DNA of 43,623 nt from contig JAPSGR010000014.1 in the NCBI GenBank assembly GCA_031177355.1, forward strand, positions 1 through 43,623, in the 5' to 3' direction. Position numbers and translations under genes: made by a program. The notes under the pieces are model-generated. The model did no database searches and was not told the DNA's origin. It saw nothing but the letters and a program-made list of their open reading frames with translations. This DNA is from Candidatus Nitrosocosmicus sp. Lineage in GTDB: Archaea > Thermoproteota > Nitrososphaeria > Nitrososphaerales > Nitrososphaeraceae. Of the stretch, positions 1-9,205 are shown piece after piece (position 1 is the first letter of the stretch; every line of letters begins with the position of its first letter).

Positions 1-1
1 A

Positions 2-82
2 CACAATATGAGTGATATGACAATGTCAATGGACAATTCTACTACTGGTATGACTGACAATGCAACAATAGCAGTAAACTAA
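2..82 (+). CDS. C-terminal end of a Met/Asn/Thr-rich protein (partial)
   Basis: An open frame enters from the left edge and stops at TAA 80-82. The 26 visible residues are rich in Met, Asn, Asp, Ser and Thr, with the pattern MSDMTMSMDNSTTGMTDN. No domain can be recognised from the tail alone. The composition resembles the Met-rich segment of the secreted protein at 27792-28841, so an exported, possibly copper-binding protein is conceivable, but that is inference. The tail is followed at once by a strong T-tract, which supports a real gene end. Confidence 0.6.
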   Translation, partial: HNMSDMTMSMDNSTTGMTDNATIAVN

Positions 83-110
83 ACATACAGTACCAAAAAA
101 CAGTAAATTC

Positions 111-127
111 TTTTTTTTATTTTTTTT
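111..127 (+). terminator. Oligo-T terminator after the partial gene
   Basis: Two runs of eight and seven or more T, separated by one A, lie 30 bases after the stop of the left-edge gene. Archaeal RNA polymerase terminates on such T-tracts without needing a hairpin. Confidence 0.5.
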
Positions 128-292
128 GTATCAAAATTAATAGTAGACAGACCATTACTTGACTTTATCAAGGCTGTCATTATTGCATTAAAGAACTATA
201 ACACTAGTGCTGCACAATATAGCATATTTTAGGTTTCAAAGCACATTGTTTAATGCAGGTAGAAAAGAGATAGTAGTATTCGCAATCTCAGC

Positions 293-320
293 CTCATCAT
301 CACCATCTACTGATGATGAG
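293..320. other. Perfect 10-bp inverted repeat in an intergenic stretch
   Basis: CTCATCATCA at 293-302 and TGATGATGAG at 311-320 are exact reverse complements with an 8-base loop. The gap 83-573 holds no credible gene. The hairpin could be a regulator site or an RNA structure, and its role is unknown. Confidence 0.4.
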
Positions 321-573
321 ATGTGGACTAATTTTTTGACAGTAAATAATTACATGTTTTTATGAAACTGTCTATTCATTATTCAGTCAGGTATTTTGCA
401 TGTATTTCCATTATTGTGATCAAACTATAGTTTTACAACAGGATCTTGGAATATTAAAGACTTGCATCGACATTCAGGAGGAATAGTCGACATGTGCCTG
501 TACATTATAAGAACTGTATATTAGAATTATCTTTTTGAGATAGGATAAATACATTGCTGCACTAACAATTACA

Positions 574-780
574 ATGTCAGAAGAACCACTTAACAGAGAC
601 GAAGATCTTCAAGAAGATGTACGAGATACAGCTGAAGATACCAAAAGCGGCTTTGATGAAGCAGGAGACAAAATCAAAGCAGGTGCCAAAGCAATGGGAA
701 ACAAAATAAAAGACTCAGATAATGACATGGGTTCAGAATACAATAAGGAAAAGTTCAAAGAGGAAGGAAAAGATTACTAA
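574..780 (+). CDS. Small hydrophilic LEA/CsbD-like stress protein
   Basis: This 68-residue protein is extremely polar (Glu, Asp, Lys, Gly), with no Cys, no Trp and no membrane segment. The middle, around residues 27-46, has an amphipathic pattern with the motif GDKIKAGAKAMGNKIKD. This resembles CsbD-like and late-embryogenesis-abundant proteins, which are thought to protect macromolecules during desiccation or osmotic stress. The ATG is the only start in frame and has no clear ribosome-binding site, fitting leaderless archaeal transcription. It stands alone. The stress role is inferred from composition, and the family assignment is tentative. Confidence 0.7.
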   Translation: MSEEPLNRDEDLQEDVRDTAEDTKSGFDEAGDKIKAGAKAMGNKIKDSDNDMGSEYNKEKFKEEGKDY

Positions 781-1399
781 TTGTAATCTAAAATTTTTTT
801 AGATCAGTTTTTGACAATGTACTTTGGAGAATTGTCTATTCAGTTCTCATAACTGATTAATTATAAAGTTACAAATCCGCAATAGTGTGAAAGTAAAATA
901 AATCTATAAAGAACCGGGGTCTTGTTCGCTAGGTCATAGAATAAAAACAAAGTCTAGATTTTTAGTGATATTTTTTATTATAAAGAAGTCTTGCTAGATT
1001 GATGCTAATATAATATAATACCATTCAAAAATTAATAGAAGACATAGAATTTGTTAAATGAATGGGATAATTTTCAATGAGAGATCAATTTCAAAAGCTA
1101 TAAGGAAAGGAAACACATATTTTAATGAATGGACCCAACTAATAAAAATTCATCTAATTAATTAGCCTAATCCCTCACCCGTTTGTGACATATCCAATGA
1201 TGCTTTCGCAATAACTGCAGGCATATTAATAAGATAAGGACAAATAACCAACGCATTAAAACATTACAAGTTTAAAGGACGTCGAAAAACTCCAATTTTA
1301 GATATACCATCCATGGTAAAAAAATAGTCATAATTTTAAAAAGAAAAGAAAACTAATAATTGAGATTATAACTGGGCAGTTCCCAGTTAATTATTTCAA
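781..1399. other. AT-rich spacer without a credible gene
   Basis: A short T-run at 795-801 may end the LEA-like gene. A 30-residue minus-strand frame near 1165-1260 has coding-like composition but no supporting context. Nothing else is recognisable. Confidence 0.4.
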
Positions 1400-1804
1400 T
1401 TAGTTGTCGTTGTTGTCGTTGTTGTCGTTGTTGTCGTTGTTGTCGTTGTTGTCGTTGTTGTCGTTGTTGTCGTTGTTGTCGTTGTTGTCGTTGTTGTCGT
1501 TGTTGTCGTTACTGCTTATGTAAATTGGTGCAAAACAGTCTCTTATCTGTTGTTCAGTAGCAAAGCCTGTAGTTCCAGCTTCATCTTCAAGACAATTCTG
1601 AAAATCGTCATAATTTTGCCTATCTGAGTTGTTGTCTCCACCACCATTATTTGTCTGATCTTCAGTGTTTGATTGGCCTATGGTGTTTGATTGGCCTATG
1701 GTGTTTGATTGAGCAAAAGAGGGGTTTAATACATTGCCTGAGGAAAGTAACATTGCGGCCAATACGAATGAAATTCCAAAAAGCATTATTTTCTTTGTAG
1801 TCAT
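1400..1804 (-). CDS. Secreted protein with conserved Cys domain and (NDN)12 tail
   Basis: This 134-residue protein has a clear signal peptide (residues 1-31, ending SFAQ). Two exact copies of QSNTIG and a near copy follow, then a compact region, YDDFQNCLEDEAGTTGFA then IRDCFAPIY, holding two Cys. The C-terminus is twelve NDN triplets. The Cys region matches the protein at 30502-30834 (YEEFVNCL, GFASEDEIRDCFRPIY), so the two are paralogues with different tails. The protein is probably exported and surface-bound. The Asn/Asp tail could bind cations, but function is unknown. A second tandem repeat near the mature N-terminus shows that two parts of the gene are slippage-prone. Confidence 0.85.
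   Translation of the reverse strand: MTTKKIMLFGISFVLAAMLLSSGNVLNPSFAQSNTIGQSNTIGQSNTEDQTNNGGGDNNSDRQNYDDFQNCLEDEAGTTGFATEQQIRDCFAPIYISSNDNNDNNDNNDNNDNNDNNDNNDNNDNNDNNDNNDN
1403..1510 (-). repeat. Perfect 9-bp tandem repeat, 12 copies
   Basis: The unit GTTGTCGTT is repeated twelve times without a mismatch and ends exactly at the stop codon of the host gene. On the minus strand it encodes Asn-Asp-Asn triplets. The perfect identity implies recent expansion or ongoing slippage, and any change of unit number keeps the frame. Confidence 0.95.
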
Positions 1805-2786
1805 TGTAAAATCTTTCAGCTAATAAACTATAAAAGGCTAACTGAAAATGAATAGAAAACAATAGTGTGCCAACAGCTGCATACAAGTTGAAGTAAACTA
1901 GAGGTATGGATTTTCTTATAAGCCCTCCCTGTTCAGTCATAAAATATTTCACACAACTAACACAGTTTTGAACCTAATAATCCAAGAGTATCTAATATTC
2001 TTTAATACATAAAATCTCAATATATAGTATGAGCAAAGGTTAGATTTACCGAATAACAACAAATGCTGCGCTATTTAGTTGATAAATACTTCATGGAAAG
2101 GGGTTCTAACTAGGCCGCTAAAAATAATTCATCATCTCGGCAATATAGTAGTCAGACATACGGCGTCAAATTAACATTTCTTTCCTTTTCCTTCCCTTCT
2201 CTTCTAATATGAAATGAATATAACTCAAAGATAGAATTAAAAAAATTTCTGACACGTTGAGACAACCAAAAATGAGTTACGTTATAATTTGATGTAGAGT
2301 TAGAGTTGAACCATAATAAAGTCGGTGATTTTAGGTTAACCACTTTATTACATTACTTGAACTACTTACCAAAGAATATCTTTTTTCATGAAGGATAAAC
2401 AGTATATAGTATTTAGGTGAAACCTATACGTTGACATACTCACGCAATAAATTGAGTAGAAGATCTAGTGAATAAAGAAAATTAATCATTGAATATAAGC
2501 ATAATAAAATTTCAAAGGAAAAAGGTTTGCAAAACCAGCAAAATGCTTAAACTAATTTCAGATTCAGTTATTGTATGTAATACTAGACAGCTAGTCAGTT
2601 TATAATGTCCTAAGACATGGACCCCTAACTAGCGCAATTAAGTTCTATACACAGTTTCACTGAATTATTGCCAAATTAATAGTAGTAAAGATCTCGATAT
2701 ACAGATATTCTAATCTTACAGGATAGTTTTGGAAGTATTTTCTTTTTTTACTTATTGTTCAGGCGCCCGTTTAACAATAAACAAGT
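1805..2786. other. Long AT-rich spacer
   Basis: No frame here has convincing coding character. A 63-codon minus-strand frame at 2152-2343 lacks family features and is probably chance. The divergent promoter of the NDN protein must lie near 1805-1850. Confidence 0.4.
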
Positions 2787-3218
2787 TCATCCTTGCAGTC
2801 TCTTTGATTCTCTTCCCTCAGTATTGTCCTTATCCTTTACATGTTGTTTTGAATGAGTGTTTATCGAAGGAGATACTTTAGAATCGTATTTGCTATTTTG
2901 CGATTGTTCTTCTTTTAAAGACGTGACATTGTTTTTACTGTAACCAACATAAGATTCAGCAATTGTATCATGATTCCTTTGGCTTAATTCTTGTGCAACA
3001 TACTCGCGTATTTTACTTGAATTAATAAAATTATCTATAGGCGGATTTTCTTCCAATTTATTTATAATGGATTTTGATATATCCTTAGCAAGCATAAACG
3101 GTGTTCCCGCCCTGCTAATTCCTCTTACAAGTTTCTCTTCCTCAAACTTTTCGGAATTCCCGCTTCTTTTTTCTACAATTAATTTTGATATGGAACTCTG
3201 ATTTTGACTATTTTCCAT
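2787..3218 (-). CDS. Stand-alone ATP-cone domain protein
   Basis: Residues 12-95 of this 143-residue protein fit the ATP-cone: VEKRSGNSEKFEEEKLVRGI, then a helix ending SKSIINKLEE, then SSKIREYVAQEL and a region HDTIAESYVGY. ATP-cones bind ATP or dATP and act as allosteric switches at the N-terminus of ribonucleotide reductases and in NrdR. No reductase domain or NrdR zinc ribbon is attached. The remaining 50 residues are polar and low in complexity. It may be a nucleotide sensor acting in trans. No ribonucleotide reductase gene lies in the window, so the partner is unknown. The domain call is firm and the role is inferred. Confidence 0.8.
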   Translation of the reverse strand: MENSQNQSSISKLIVEKRSGNSEKFEEEKLVRGISRAGTPFMLAKDISKSIINKLEENPPIDNFINSSKIREYVAQELSQRNHDTIAESYVGYSKNNVTSLKEEQSQNSKYDSKVSPSINTHSKQHVKDKDNTEGRESKRLQG

Positions 3219-3854
3219 TTCATTTCAATCATTACGCATAAAAGTATAAATGAATAACATAATTTCTATTCAACCAACGCAAATAAGATACAGGTTCTTA
3301 AGATACAACAGGAGTATAGTGTTAGTAACATTTATTACATCATTATTTTGATGTTTTAACCTAACCAAACGAAATATTATATCATATTTTACTATCAATT
3401 TGTCAAGTTTCTAATTGGATTCGGCATTACAAGATATTTAACATCTGTCATGCTCCTTTCCTTTTGTGTTATTAGATTTAATGTATTTGCATCCATAGTT
3501 AACTTTTTATCAATAATTAATATTTAAATTAAAGGAACAAAATGTTTCACATTTGTTCTTACAGTATTTTCAAGGCCAATGACGAATAGTTTAATCACAA
3601 ATAGCAGGCATTAGTGAATGAAACTATCAATATTTTGAAATTAAAACCTTTCATTTGTCTGAATAGATAAGCTTTCTTAATCTTATATAATATTTAAAAT
3701 TCCTCGTCGAAAATATTCTTTTACAGCACCATCGATACATTTACAGAGTAAACGTTAGCAAAACCCTGTTAAAATTTTGATAATAGGTTTAGAGGGACGG
3801 AAAAGATCGGGAGTCATTTTGACTCTGTTAATAAGAGATGGTTTATTGTATACA
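3219..3854. other. Intergenic stretch, nothing recognised
   Basis: AT-rich with no sustained frame and no RNA gene that I can see. The 3' part lies downstream of the minus-strand zinc-ribbon gene. Confidence 0.4.
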
Positions 3855-4100
3855 TCAGCGGGTTTCAAAACCCACAAGCTTGTTGCCACAATATGGGCAA
3901 TAGAGAATGTTTTCTAAAATGCAATATCCAAAGCCGTCAATGACGCAGTAATATTTATCATCGGTAAAGGAAGAACCTTCTTCGGTGATTTTACTATTGC
4001 GTCTTGCCCTCAAAAACTCTATACAACAACACTGCTGGTCTTCACCACTCTCAATCTCCTTTTTAGTAGTAACACCTTCCATAACCATAACAACCCTCAC
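3855..4100 (-). CDS. Small CPxCG zinc-ribbon protein
   Basis: This 81-residue protein ends in ILYCPYCGNKLVGF, a typical half zinc ribbon. An upstream Cys cluster, QQCCCIEF at about residues 22-29, could supply the other metal ligands. The layout CC-x2-F, then a variable linker, then hydrophobic-CPxCG-x-KL recurs in the divergent neighbour at 4580-4939, so the two look like distant paralogues. Small CPxCG proteins are frequent in archaea and are mostly uncharacterised; roles in nucleic-acid or protein contacts are suspected. The annotated start could be the first Met or M5/M7. Function unknown. Confidence 0.7.
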   Translation of the reverse strand: MRVVMVMEGVTTKKEIESGEDQQCCCIEFLRARRNSKITEEGSSFTDDKYYCVIDGFGYCILENILYCPYCGNKLVGFETR

Positions 4101-4579
4101 CCTAAATAGGCATATCGTTAATGATTTCGACTAGATATGCAATCAATCCAACAGCCTCCAAATTATAAAGACATTACCCATTTCTTATCTGATAGAATTG
4201 TTTTCTATAAGTATGTTAAAAAGCTTTATTATTAAATATAATTCAGGAATATAGTCAAACAAGCACTTTAAGGATAATACTGCCAACTTTACTATTTTCT
4301 TTATTCTATCAAATTTGGGTTTATATTGGCTTTTAAGATCTGGTTTATAGTTAAGAATAATGAAGTCATAGTGATATGGGTTAACATACCCTCTACAAAA
4401 AAATGCTGCACAGGTTTGATGCCATTGAAACTCCTAGATTATAGATTTATTTGTAGCCGAACGGTTTGTCAACTAAAAGTTTTTTACAAATATATTGAGA
4501 TTTTGATTTCAATACTTTGATAAAATTTGGTGAAGGGCTATTAATCATCAAGTCATTAAATAGTTGGTAGGGAATCCGT
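4101..4579. other. Shared divergent control region of the two zinc-ribbon genes
   Basis: This stretch separates the divergent genes at 3855-4100 and 4580-4939 and must hold both promoters. A 64-codon plus-strand frame at 4326-4520 has no family features and is probably chance. Confidence 0.4.
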
Positions 4580-4939
4580 TTGAGTGATTATGAATTTTAT
4601 GAAGAGAGAGTATCGTGTGAAAAATGTGGTAGTAATGATAAAGCATACTTATGGCTTGACAAAAACGAGCAAGTATATTTGATAAGTTGCGATAATTGCG
4701 GTGTCAATGAGAAGCAGAGGGCCTCGGCAGCTCCTGAGAACAAAAAACAGGTCTTTTGCTGCGAAGGTTTTAAAGAATTCTCAAATCAAGAATTATACAT
4801 TGATAAAAATCCAAGAGTGTTTGAGATTAGGAGAAAACTTTTCTACTATCTTGAAAACAGTCCTAACCCGATTGTTGAACAAATAAAGTTTTGCCCTTTT
4901 TGTGGAGTAAAGTTGATTGTTGTTGGCATAGCTGAGTAA
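4580..4939 (+). CDS. Small double zinc-ribbon protein with CPFCG tail
   Basis: This 119-residue protein has an N-terminal C-x2-C pair (CEKCG, residues 12-16) and a second pair (CDNCG, about 37-41), which together could form a four-Cys zinc ribbon. The second half repeats the architecture of the divergent neighbour: FCCEGF, a linker of about 45 residues, then KFCPFCGVKL. The start must be TTG at 4580, because the frame has no Met codon at all; GAATCC precedes it rather than a clear ribosome-binding site. It could bind nucleic acid or act as a metal-dependent adaptor. Function is not known. Confidence 0.7.
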   Translation: MSDYEFYEERVSCEKCGSNDKAYLWLDKNEQVYLISCDNCGVNEKQRASAAPENKKQVFCCEGFKEFSNQELYIDKNPRVFEIRRKLFYYLENSPNPIVEQIKFCPFCGVKLIVVGIAE

Positions 4940-5770
4940 TTAAATGAGAAGATCTTTTTCAATAAATTGGAGTTCTATGAAGAGTTTGGGTATGAAAATG
5001 ATACTCCACTCGTAATTTAAGAACTATGCTATTGATGAATTTCTTTTCTACTGTATCTTTAATACCCTTTACATGTTAGTCGTTATATTGGTTAAGCATT
5101 ATTCACATACCTGCTAAATCCTTTCGACCATCTTTATCTACACCTTGTAGAATTTACCCATAACGTTGTATAAAATATCAGCATTTTTACTTTTCTATCG
5201 ATTAATTAATAAATTAAACTAACTCTTGCTTATTTCAAATGTAATAAGGTATCAATAAAGGTCTTGTTTCTTATCACGTGAACTCGGCATCTATATTACA
5301 TATAATGCCTCAGACCTTCCCATGTTTTTATTTCCATTACATTATCAAGCAGGTTTTGCATGATAATTTTTATCGGGTGACCGGTTGATGGCAAACTTAT
5401 GACATGGCTGTAGCCTTATTACCCTTTTATTTGATAATCTAACTTCTTAAAGTTCGACCCACCAAATAAAAGTGAAATAATATTTACAACAAAGTATTTA
5501 ACTCCTAATCATTATATCCACCATTCGAAATGACAACAGAAATTCAATCAAAAGATTGAGATAGATGGTAAAAATGCTTGGGATTTCATAAACTTACGCA
5601 TGTCATTGTTTAGAATCAATAATATAGAGATGTAAAGTAATTGATAAAACTACCAAAAAAGTCATTTTGAGAAGAGACGCATAATTAGGAAAATATAGAG
5701 AAATGGATAACAAGATAAATAACAATCCCCATCAGATTATGTTTTTATTTTATTTTTACTAAAAGTACCT
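4940..5770. other. Long intergenic stretch
   Basis: No credible coding frame, tRNA or repeat was found in these 830 bases. A T-rich stretch just before 5771 probably contains the ChaB promoter. Confidence 0.4.
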
Positions 5771-6025
5771 ATGCCTAATAAAAAAAGAGGTGATAATGAG
5801 GAGCTGTCTGAGGCAACAGAAAAAAGAATAGATGAACTTCCAAAGCACGCACAACATATCTTTAAAAAAGCTCATGCTAGCGCAATTAAGGAATATGACG
5901 ATCCAGAAAAAAGAAGAGGAGGTAAAGAGGAATCTGCCGAAGAAGTTGCACATAAGGTTGCATGGGCAGCTGTGAAAAGAGAATACAAGAAAAAGGGGGA
6001 CGAATGGATCAAAAAGGAGGACTGA
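5771..6025 (+). CDS. chaB: ChaB family protein
   Basis: This 84-residue basic/acidic protein matches the ChaB fold throughout. The core ELPKHAQHIFKKAHASAI is followed by a charged loop with the DPEKRRGGKEESAE segment, then VAHKVAWAAVKREYKKKGDEW. In E. coli ChaB is listed as a regulator of the ChaA cation antiporter, but the biochemical role is poorly established and ChaB proteins occur widely in archaea without ChaA. There is no chaA-like gene here. It is monocistronic with an ATG start and no strong ribosome-binding site. Family certain, function uncertain; a stress link is plausible. Confidence 0.92.
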   Translation: MPNKKRGDNEELSEATEKRIDELPKHAQHIFKKAHASAIKEYDDPEKRRGGKEESAEEVAHKVAWAAVKREYKKKGDEWIKKED

Positions 6026-6428
6026 CAAAGATAATGCAATCTAAATTTATAACGTTTAATTCTCGATAAGTCAATAATTTATATATTTATACACTTTAGA
6101 GATATAGTTAATCTATTTATCACCTTGGTAATAGTAACTAATGTTATAATTCTGCAGTTTAAAGAAAATACATACCCTTTCTATTCATAAATCATAGTTT
6201 TGATCACAAGAATTTCAATTTAACTGGAGAGTATTATCATTGTTACTTTCTATCCAGCCATTAATATTGCGGTTATTTATATTGTTAAAGACATTGTAAA
6301 TAAAATGAATGTATTTGTTCTGAAGACTGTACACCAAAATAATAAATTTTATAGATTACGAATTAAAGCATGTAACCAATACAGGTAAAGGATGAAATAT
6401 TAATTACTGTATAGTAATTTCATAAATC
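6026..6428. other. Convergent intergenic stretch
   Basis: This lies between the ends of chaB and the reductase gene on the other strand. It is AT-rich, with no gene seen. Confidence 0.4.
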
Positions 6429-6986
6429 TTATTCATTGTTTTTTTTATTAATTTTATATTTAATTTGAACAAAGCCAGAATCATATACAGTTGTTTTTAA
6501 ATGATGCATGATCAAGTCTTTCGACAATAACCCACTAAATGACTTTCCTTTTCCTATAAGAATCGGAACTATAGTAACAGTAATTTCATCAACTAATCTT
6601 GCAGATAAAAAATCTTGTATTACTATGCCGCCGTCCACATATATGTGATTAACAGATTTATTAGAAAATTCACTTATCAATTGTTGAGGGGATGATATAT
6701 TACGTGTTGTTACAGTTTTTTCTAATTTCTCAGGAATTTGGATATCCTTTGAAGTCAATACAATCATTTTAGTTTCTTTGTATAGCCATCGGTCAAAGGA
6801 TATAACCCGTTCAAAAGTTTTCCGTCCCATTATTATCAAGTCTACCGACTCCAAAAAACTATTAAAACCAAAATCTTCACTGGAAGTTACTTTTTTGTTG
6901 GCATCATCTAGCCAATCGATATCGCCGTCCTCTCTTGCAATGAATCCATCTAGGCTAGTACCAATAAATACAGAGACTTTTACCAT
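6429..6986 (-). CDS. Dihydrofolate reductase/RibD C-terminal-like reductase
   Basis: This 185-residue protein has the usual length and motifs of the DHFR-like RibD_C family (YyaP/YwjB type). The N-terminal strand is VSVFIGTSLDGFIAREDGDI, followed by a WLDD element. A central LIIMGRKTFE motif, VLTSKD, and a late VDGGIVIQDFLSARLVDE with IVPILIGKGKSFSG complete the Rossmann-like NADPH site. Members reduce pterin- or pyrimidine-like substrates with NADPH, but stand-alone copies are mostly uncharacterised. It is a lone gene in the cytoplasm. It is unlikely to be the main riboflavin RibD because the deaminase half is absent. Family assignment strong, substrate unknown. Confidence 0.88.
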   Translation of the reverse strand: MVKVSVFIGTSLDGFIAREDGDIDWLDDANKKVTSSEDFGFNSFLESVDLIIMGRKTFERVISFDRWLYKETKMIVLTSKDIQIPEKLEKTVTTRNISSPQQLISEFSNKSVNHIYVDGGIVIQDFLSARLVDEITVTIVPILIGKGKSFSGLLSKDLIMHHLKTTVYDSGFVQIKYKINKKNNE

Positions 6987-7286
6987 GAATCCTTTTAAAA
7001 TGATTAAAATAAATGTATTAATATTCTAAACATATAGGAAAAGGACCTTGTATAGGTCGAGTGAGAAGCCTATACATCAAACTGAAAATAATATTTTTAG
7101 GCAATATCCTATGTTATTTTATAATGGCAAAATGCAACGAAAACGGTCATGGTCGTCAAGTTATTGACGTTTATACAACTAATATATATTGTATTAGCGT
7201 TTTTAAGTGTATTTAGACTAATTTAATTTTAGAATAACTAAAACTCTCTTCCTGGAATCTTCTCGACATCGAAGAATATACTCTAT

Positions 7287-7607
7287 TTAGCCTAAATTCA
7301 AATTTTTCTTTAGAGTATCTAAATGAATGACTATGTTGTCTAATTGCTCTTTCATATCTTGTTTAAACTTGAACAACTTCAACTCTACATAGATGTCTTC
7401 TTTTTTATCTTGCAATAGCAACTTGTCACGCTCATTCAAAGGTAAAATAGATGATTTTTCGTACAACGACAATCTGTCAAAATACATCTGATAAATTTCC
7501 TCAGCACTTTTATCTTTCCCTATTATCTCTGCATTTATTTCATTATCCAAATCAAGAAGTTTATTGACAAATGTATGACTAGATTTTGAGAATGCTAATT
7601 CAGACAT
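7287..7607 (-). CDS. Small coiled protein, member of a two-copy family (copy A)
   Basis: This 106-residue helical protein has no Cys and no membrane segment. From residue 34 on it aligns without gaps to the protein at 11756-12121. Shared positions are EEIY, RLxLYEK, PLxExDxLLL, KKxD and LKxFxFKQ, then a closing amphipathic helix with LDxL. The N-terminal third differs between copies. I recognise no known domain. The regular heptad-like ending suggests a coiled coil, so a homo- or hetero-oligomer of the two paralogues is possible. Both genes stand alone. Real gene very likely, function unknown. Confidence 0.75.
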   Translation of the reverse strand: MSELAFSKSSHTFVNKLLDLDNEINAEIIGKDKSAEEIYQMYFDRLSLYEKSSILPLNERDKLLLQDKKEDIYVELKLFKFKQDMKEQLDNIVIHLDTLKKNLNLG

Positions 7608-8296
7608 TTATTGATAAATTCGATCATAACTCTTATAATCCTTTTTATATCTTTAAAACAGTTTTCCAAAACTATGCTGATACTTTTAGTATTTAATACA
7701 TCTTATCAAGTTCTGATCATAATAATGGAATTAAACTAGATCTTTAATCTCCGTGTATTGATTTGTTGCAACTCTCAATTATATAGGTAATATAAAATAC
7801 TTTACCCCAGTTTTCATGGATGGTTTACAGAATCATACTCCTCTTTCGACAGCAAACTTCCTATTATCCCAAACGCAATCGGGCATCAACATAGTTAGTA
7901 TCTTTTTACTAATAGTTTTTTGAACTTTTCACTATTTTAATATATATTATTTGCTAATTATGAAATGAGATTCGGAAAGAAACAAATGAAACAATAAGTT
8001 TGTAAGCAGGATAAAGAAGAAATAAAAAATTAGATCAAATTATCGAGATAGTGTTTTATTATCCCTTTAAGAGGATAGAACAACATCAGGTTAACTAAAT
8101 GATAAGTAATTGATAATTTAGTTTGATTGTTAAATAAGGTGATATTGACATACCGATACAAATTTTAATCATTGTATTGTAAAGTGGTTCATTGTAGTTA
8201 TCTTATAGGGGAAATTGTTGAGGGATTTGATAGCTCATTGACTCTTATTAGATATATAGTTTACCAGTTCTAAGTACATAATGCCAATAATTTTTT
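7608..8296. other. Intergenic stretch with one possible tiny gene
   Basis: Apart from the 35-codon frame at 7816-7923, nothing is recognisable in this 690-base spacer. Confidence 0.35.
7816..7923 (+). CDS. Possible 35-residue tail-anchored microprotein
   Basis: An ATG-started frame encodes a polar N-terminus (MDGLQNHTPLSTANFLL) followed by a short hydrophobic end (INIVSIFLLIVF). A TATA-like ATATAAAATAC lies about 25-30 bases upstream, where a leaderless archaeal promoter should be. There is no homologue in the window, and length alone makes chance occurrence likely. Confidence 0.22.
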   Translation: MDGLQNHTPLSTANFLLSQTQSGINIVSIFLLIVF

Positions 8297-9091
8297 TTAT
8301 TTTTTTGCTACTGTTAAGAGATATCCCATTCGCAACATATTGTTTGAAACAAATTGCTCCAAAATATTGATATAATCTTTTTTAAACGACTTTATTCTGC
8401 TTTCATTATTTCCATCCTTCAAGGCTTCTATGACTTGAATCATAAAACCGGCTTTGGTAATCGTATCTTGCCAATAGTGATTTGGACTCAAAATAGGAAC
8501 ATGGATTGTTTCTCTTTCAAAGAAAATATCTCTAACATAGGGCAAGAGTTGTTTTATTTTGTCTGGAATGCCCCAATCATAAGGTGAAAATGTTTCAGAG
8601 GCGGGTAATGGATTATATTTTGAAACTACTTTAGACAGTCTTCCAACAACCAATTCCGGTGGCCAACTTGTAAAACCTAGACGCCCACCTTTCTTTAAAA
8701 CTCTTGTCATTTCTCTACCTGCTACCTCTTGATTAGGTGCAAAAATGTGACCAAATGTTGATAAAACCACATCGAAGGATTCATCTTCAAATGGCAGGTC
8801 TTCTGCATCCCCTTCTTTCCAATCAATCCCACTAATTCCGGCTACTCTTTCTTCTTCTTTTGCCAACGCCAAAAGTTTTGGTGTAATATCAATACCAGTC
8901 ACTTTTGCTCCTTTAATCCGAGCAGTTATAGCTGTATTTCCATATCCACAGGCAATATCTAACACTGATTCACATGCTTGTAACCGTGTCAGTCTAATCA
9001 GGTCAGCGGATACAGGAGGAAAAAATTGGCCCCTGCTTCTATAGTCACCCAAACTCCATATTTCTTTGACTTCATCTTTAATAGTAGGCAA
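8297..9091 (-). CDS. Class I SAM-dependent methyltransferase
   Basis: This 264-residue protein has the standard class I fold. Motif I is VLDIACGYGNTA (about 43-54), the acidic end of beta2 is VTGIDITPKLL (about 64-74), and motif II/III are KEGDAEDLPFEDESFDVVLS and VLKKGGRLGFTSW. The N-terminus (GDYRSRGQFFPPVS) and the C-terminal FERETIHVPILSP segment are typical of UbiE/Methyltransf_11-like enzymes acting on small molecules. The C-terminal half probably sets substrate choice. The acceptor cannot be told from sequence. The downstream DUF2243 gene ends upstream of this start on the same strand, about 115 bases away, so co-transcription is possible but not shown. Confidence 0.9.
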   Translation of the reverse strand: MPTIKDEVKEIWSLGDYRSRGQFFPPVSADLIRLTRLQACESVLDIACGYGNTAITARIKGAKVTGIDITPKLLALAKEEERVAGISGIDWKEGDAEDLPFEDESFDVVLSTFGHIFAPNQEVAGREMTRVLKKGGRLGFTSWPPELVVGRLSKVVSKYNPLPASETFSPYDWGIPDKIKQLLPYVRDIFFERETIHVPILSPNHYWQDTITKAGFMIQVIEALKDGNNESRIKSFKKDYINILEQFVSNNMLRMGYLLTVAKK

Positions 9092-9205
9092 TTATGATAT
9101 ACACGTCATATTGTTGAATAAATTATATTCGCTGAAATTATTAATCTCTTTCAAAGCACAATAACCTGTGTATCAATACGCTAATGAAAGAACGGCTAAA
9201 AGTAT

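Noticed and set aside
1165-1260. Short minus-strand frame ending MPAVIAKASLDMSQTGEGLG
   Set aside because: The composition looks protein-like, but about 30 codons without start support or context is too little.
1662-1952. 96-codon minus-strand frame overlapping the NDN-repeat gene
   Set aside because: It overlaps a signal-peptide protein in another frame and ends in a translated repeat of that gene.
2152-2343. 63-codon minus-strand frame
   Set aside because: AT-driven composition with no motif, signal or homologue in the window.
4326-4520. 64-codon plus-strand frame between zinc-ribbon genes
   Set aside because: Hydrophobic AT-rich translation without pattern, in a region that must hold two promoters.
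5453-5465. GTTCGACCC resembling a tRNA T-arm
   Set aside because: No acceptor, D or anticodon stem could be fitted around it.
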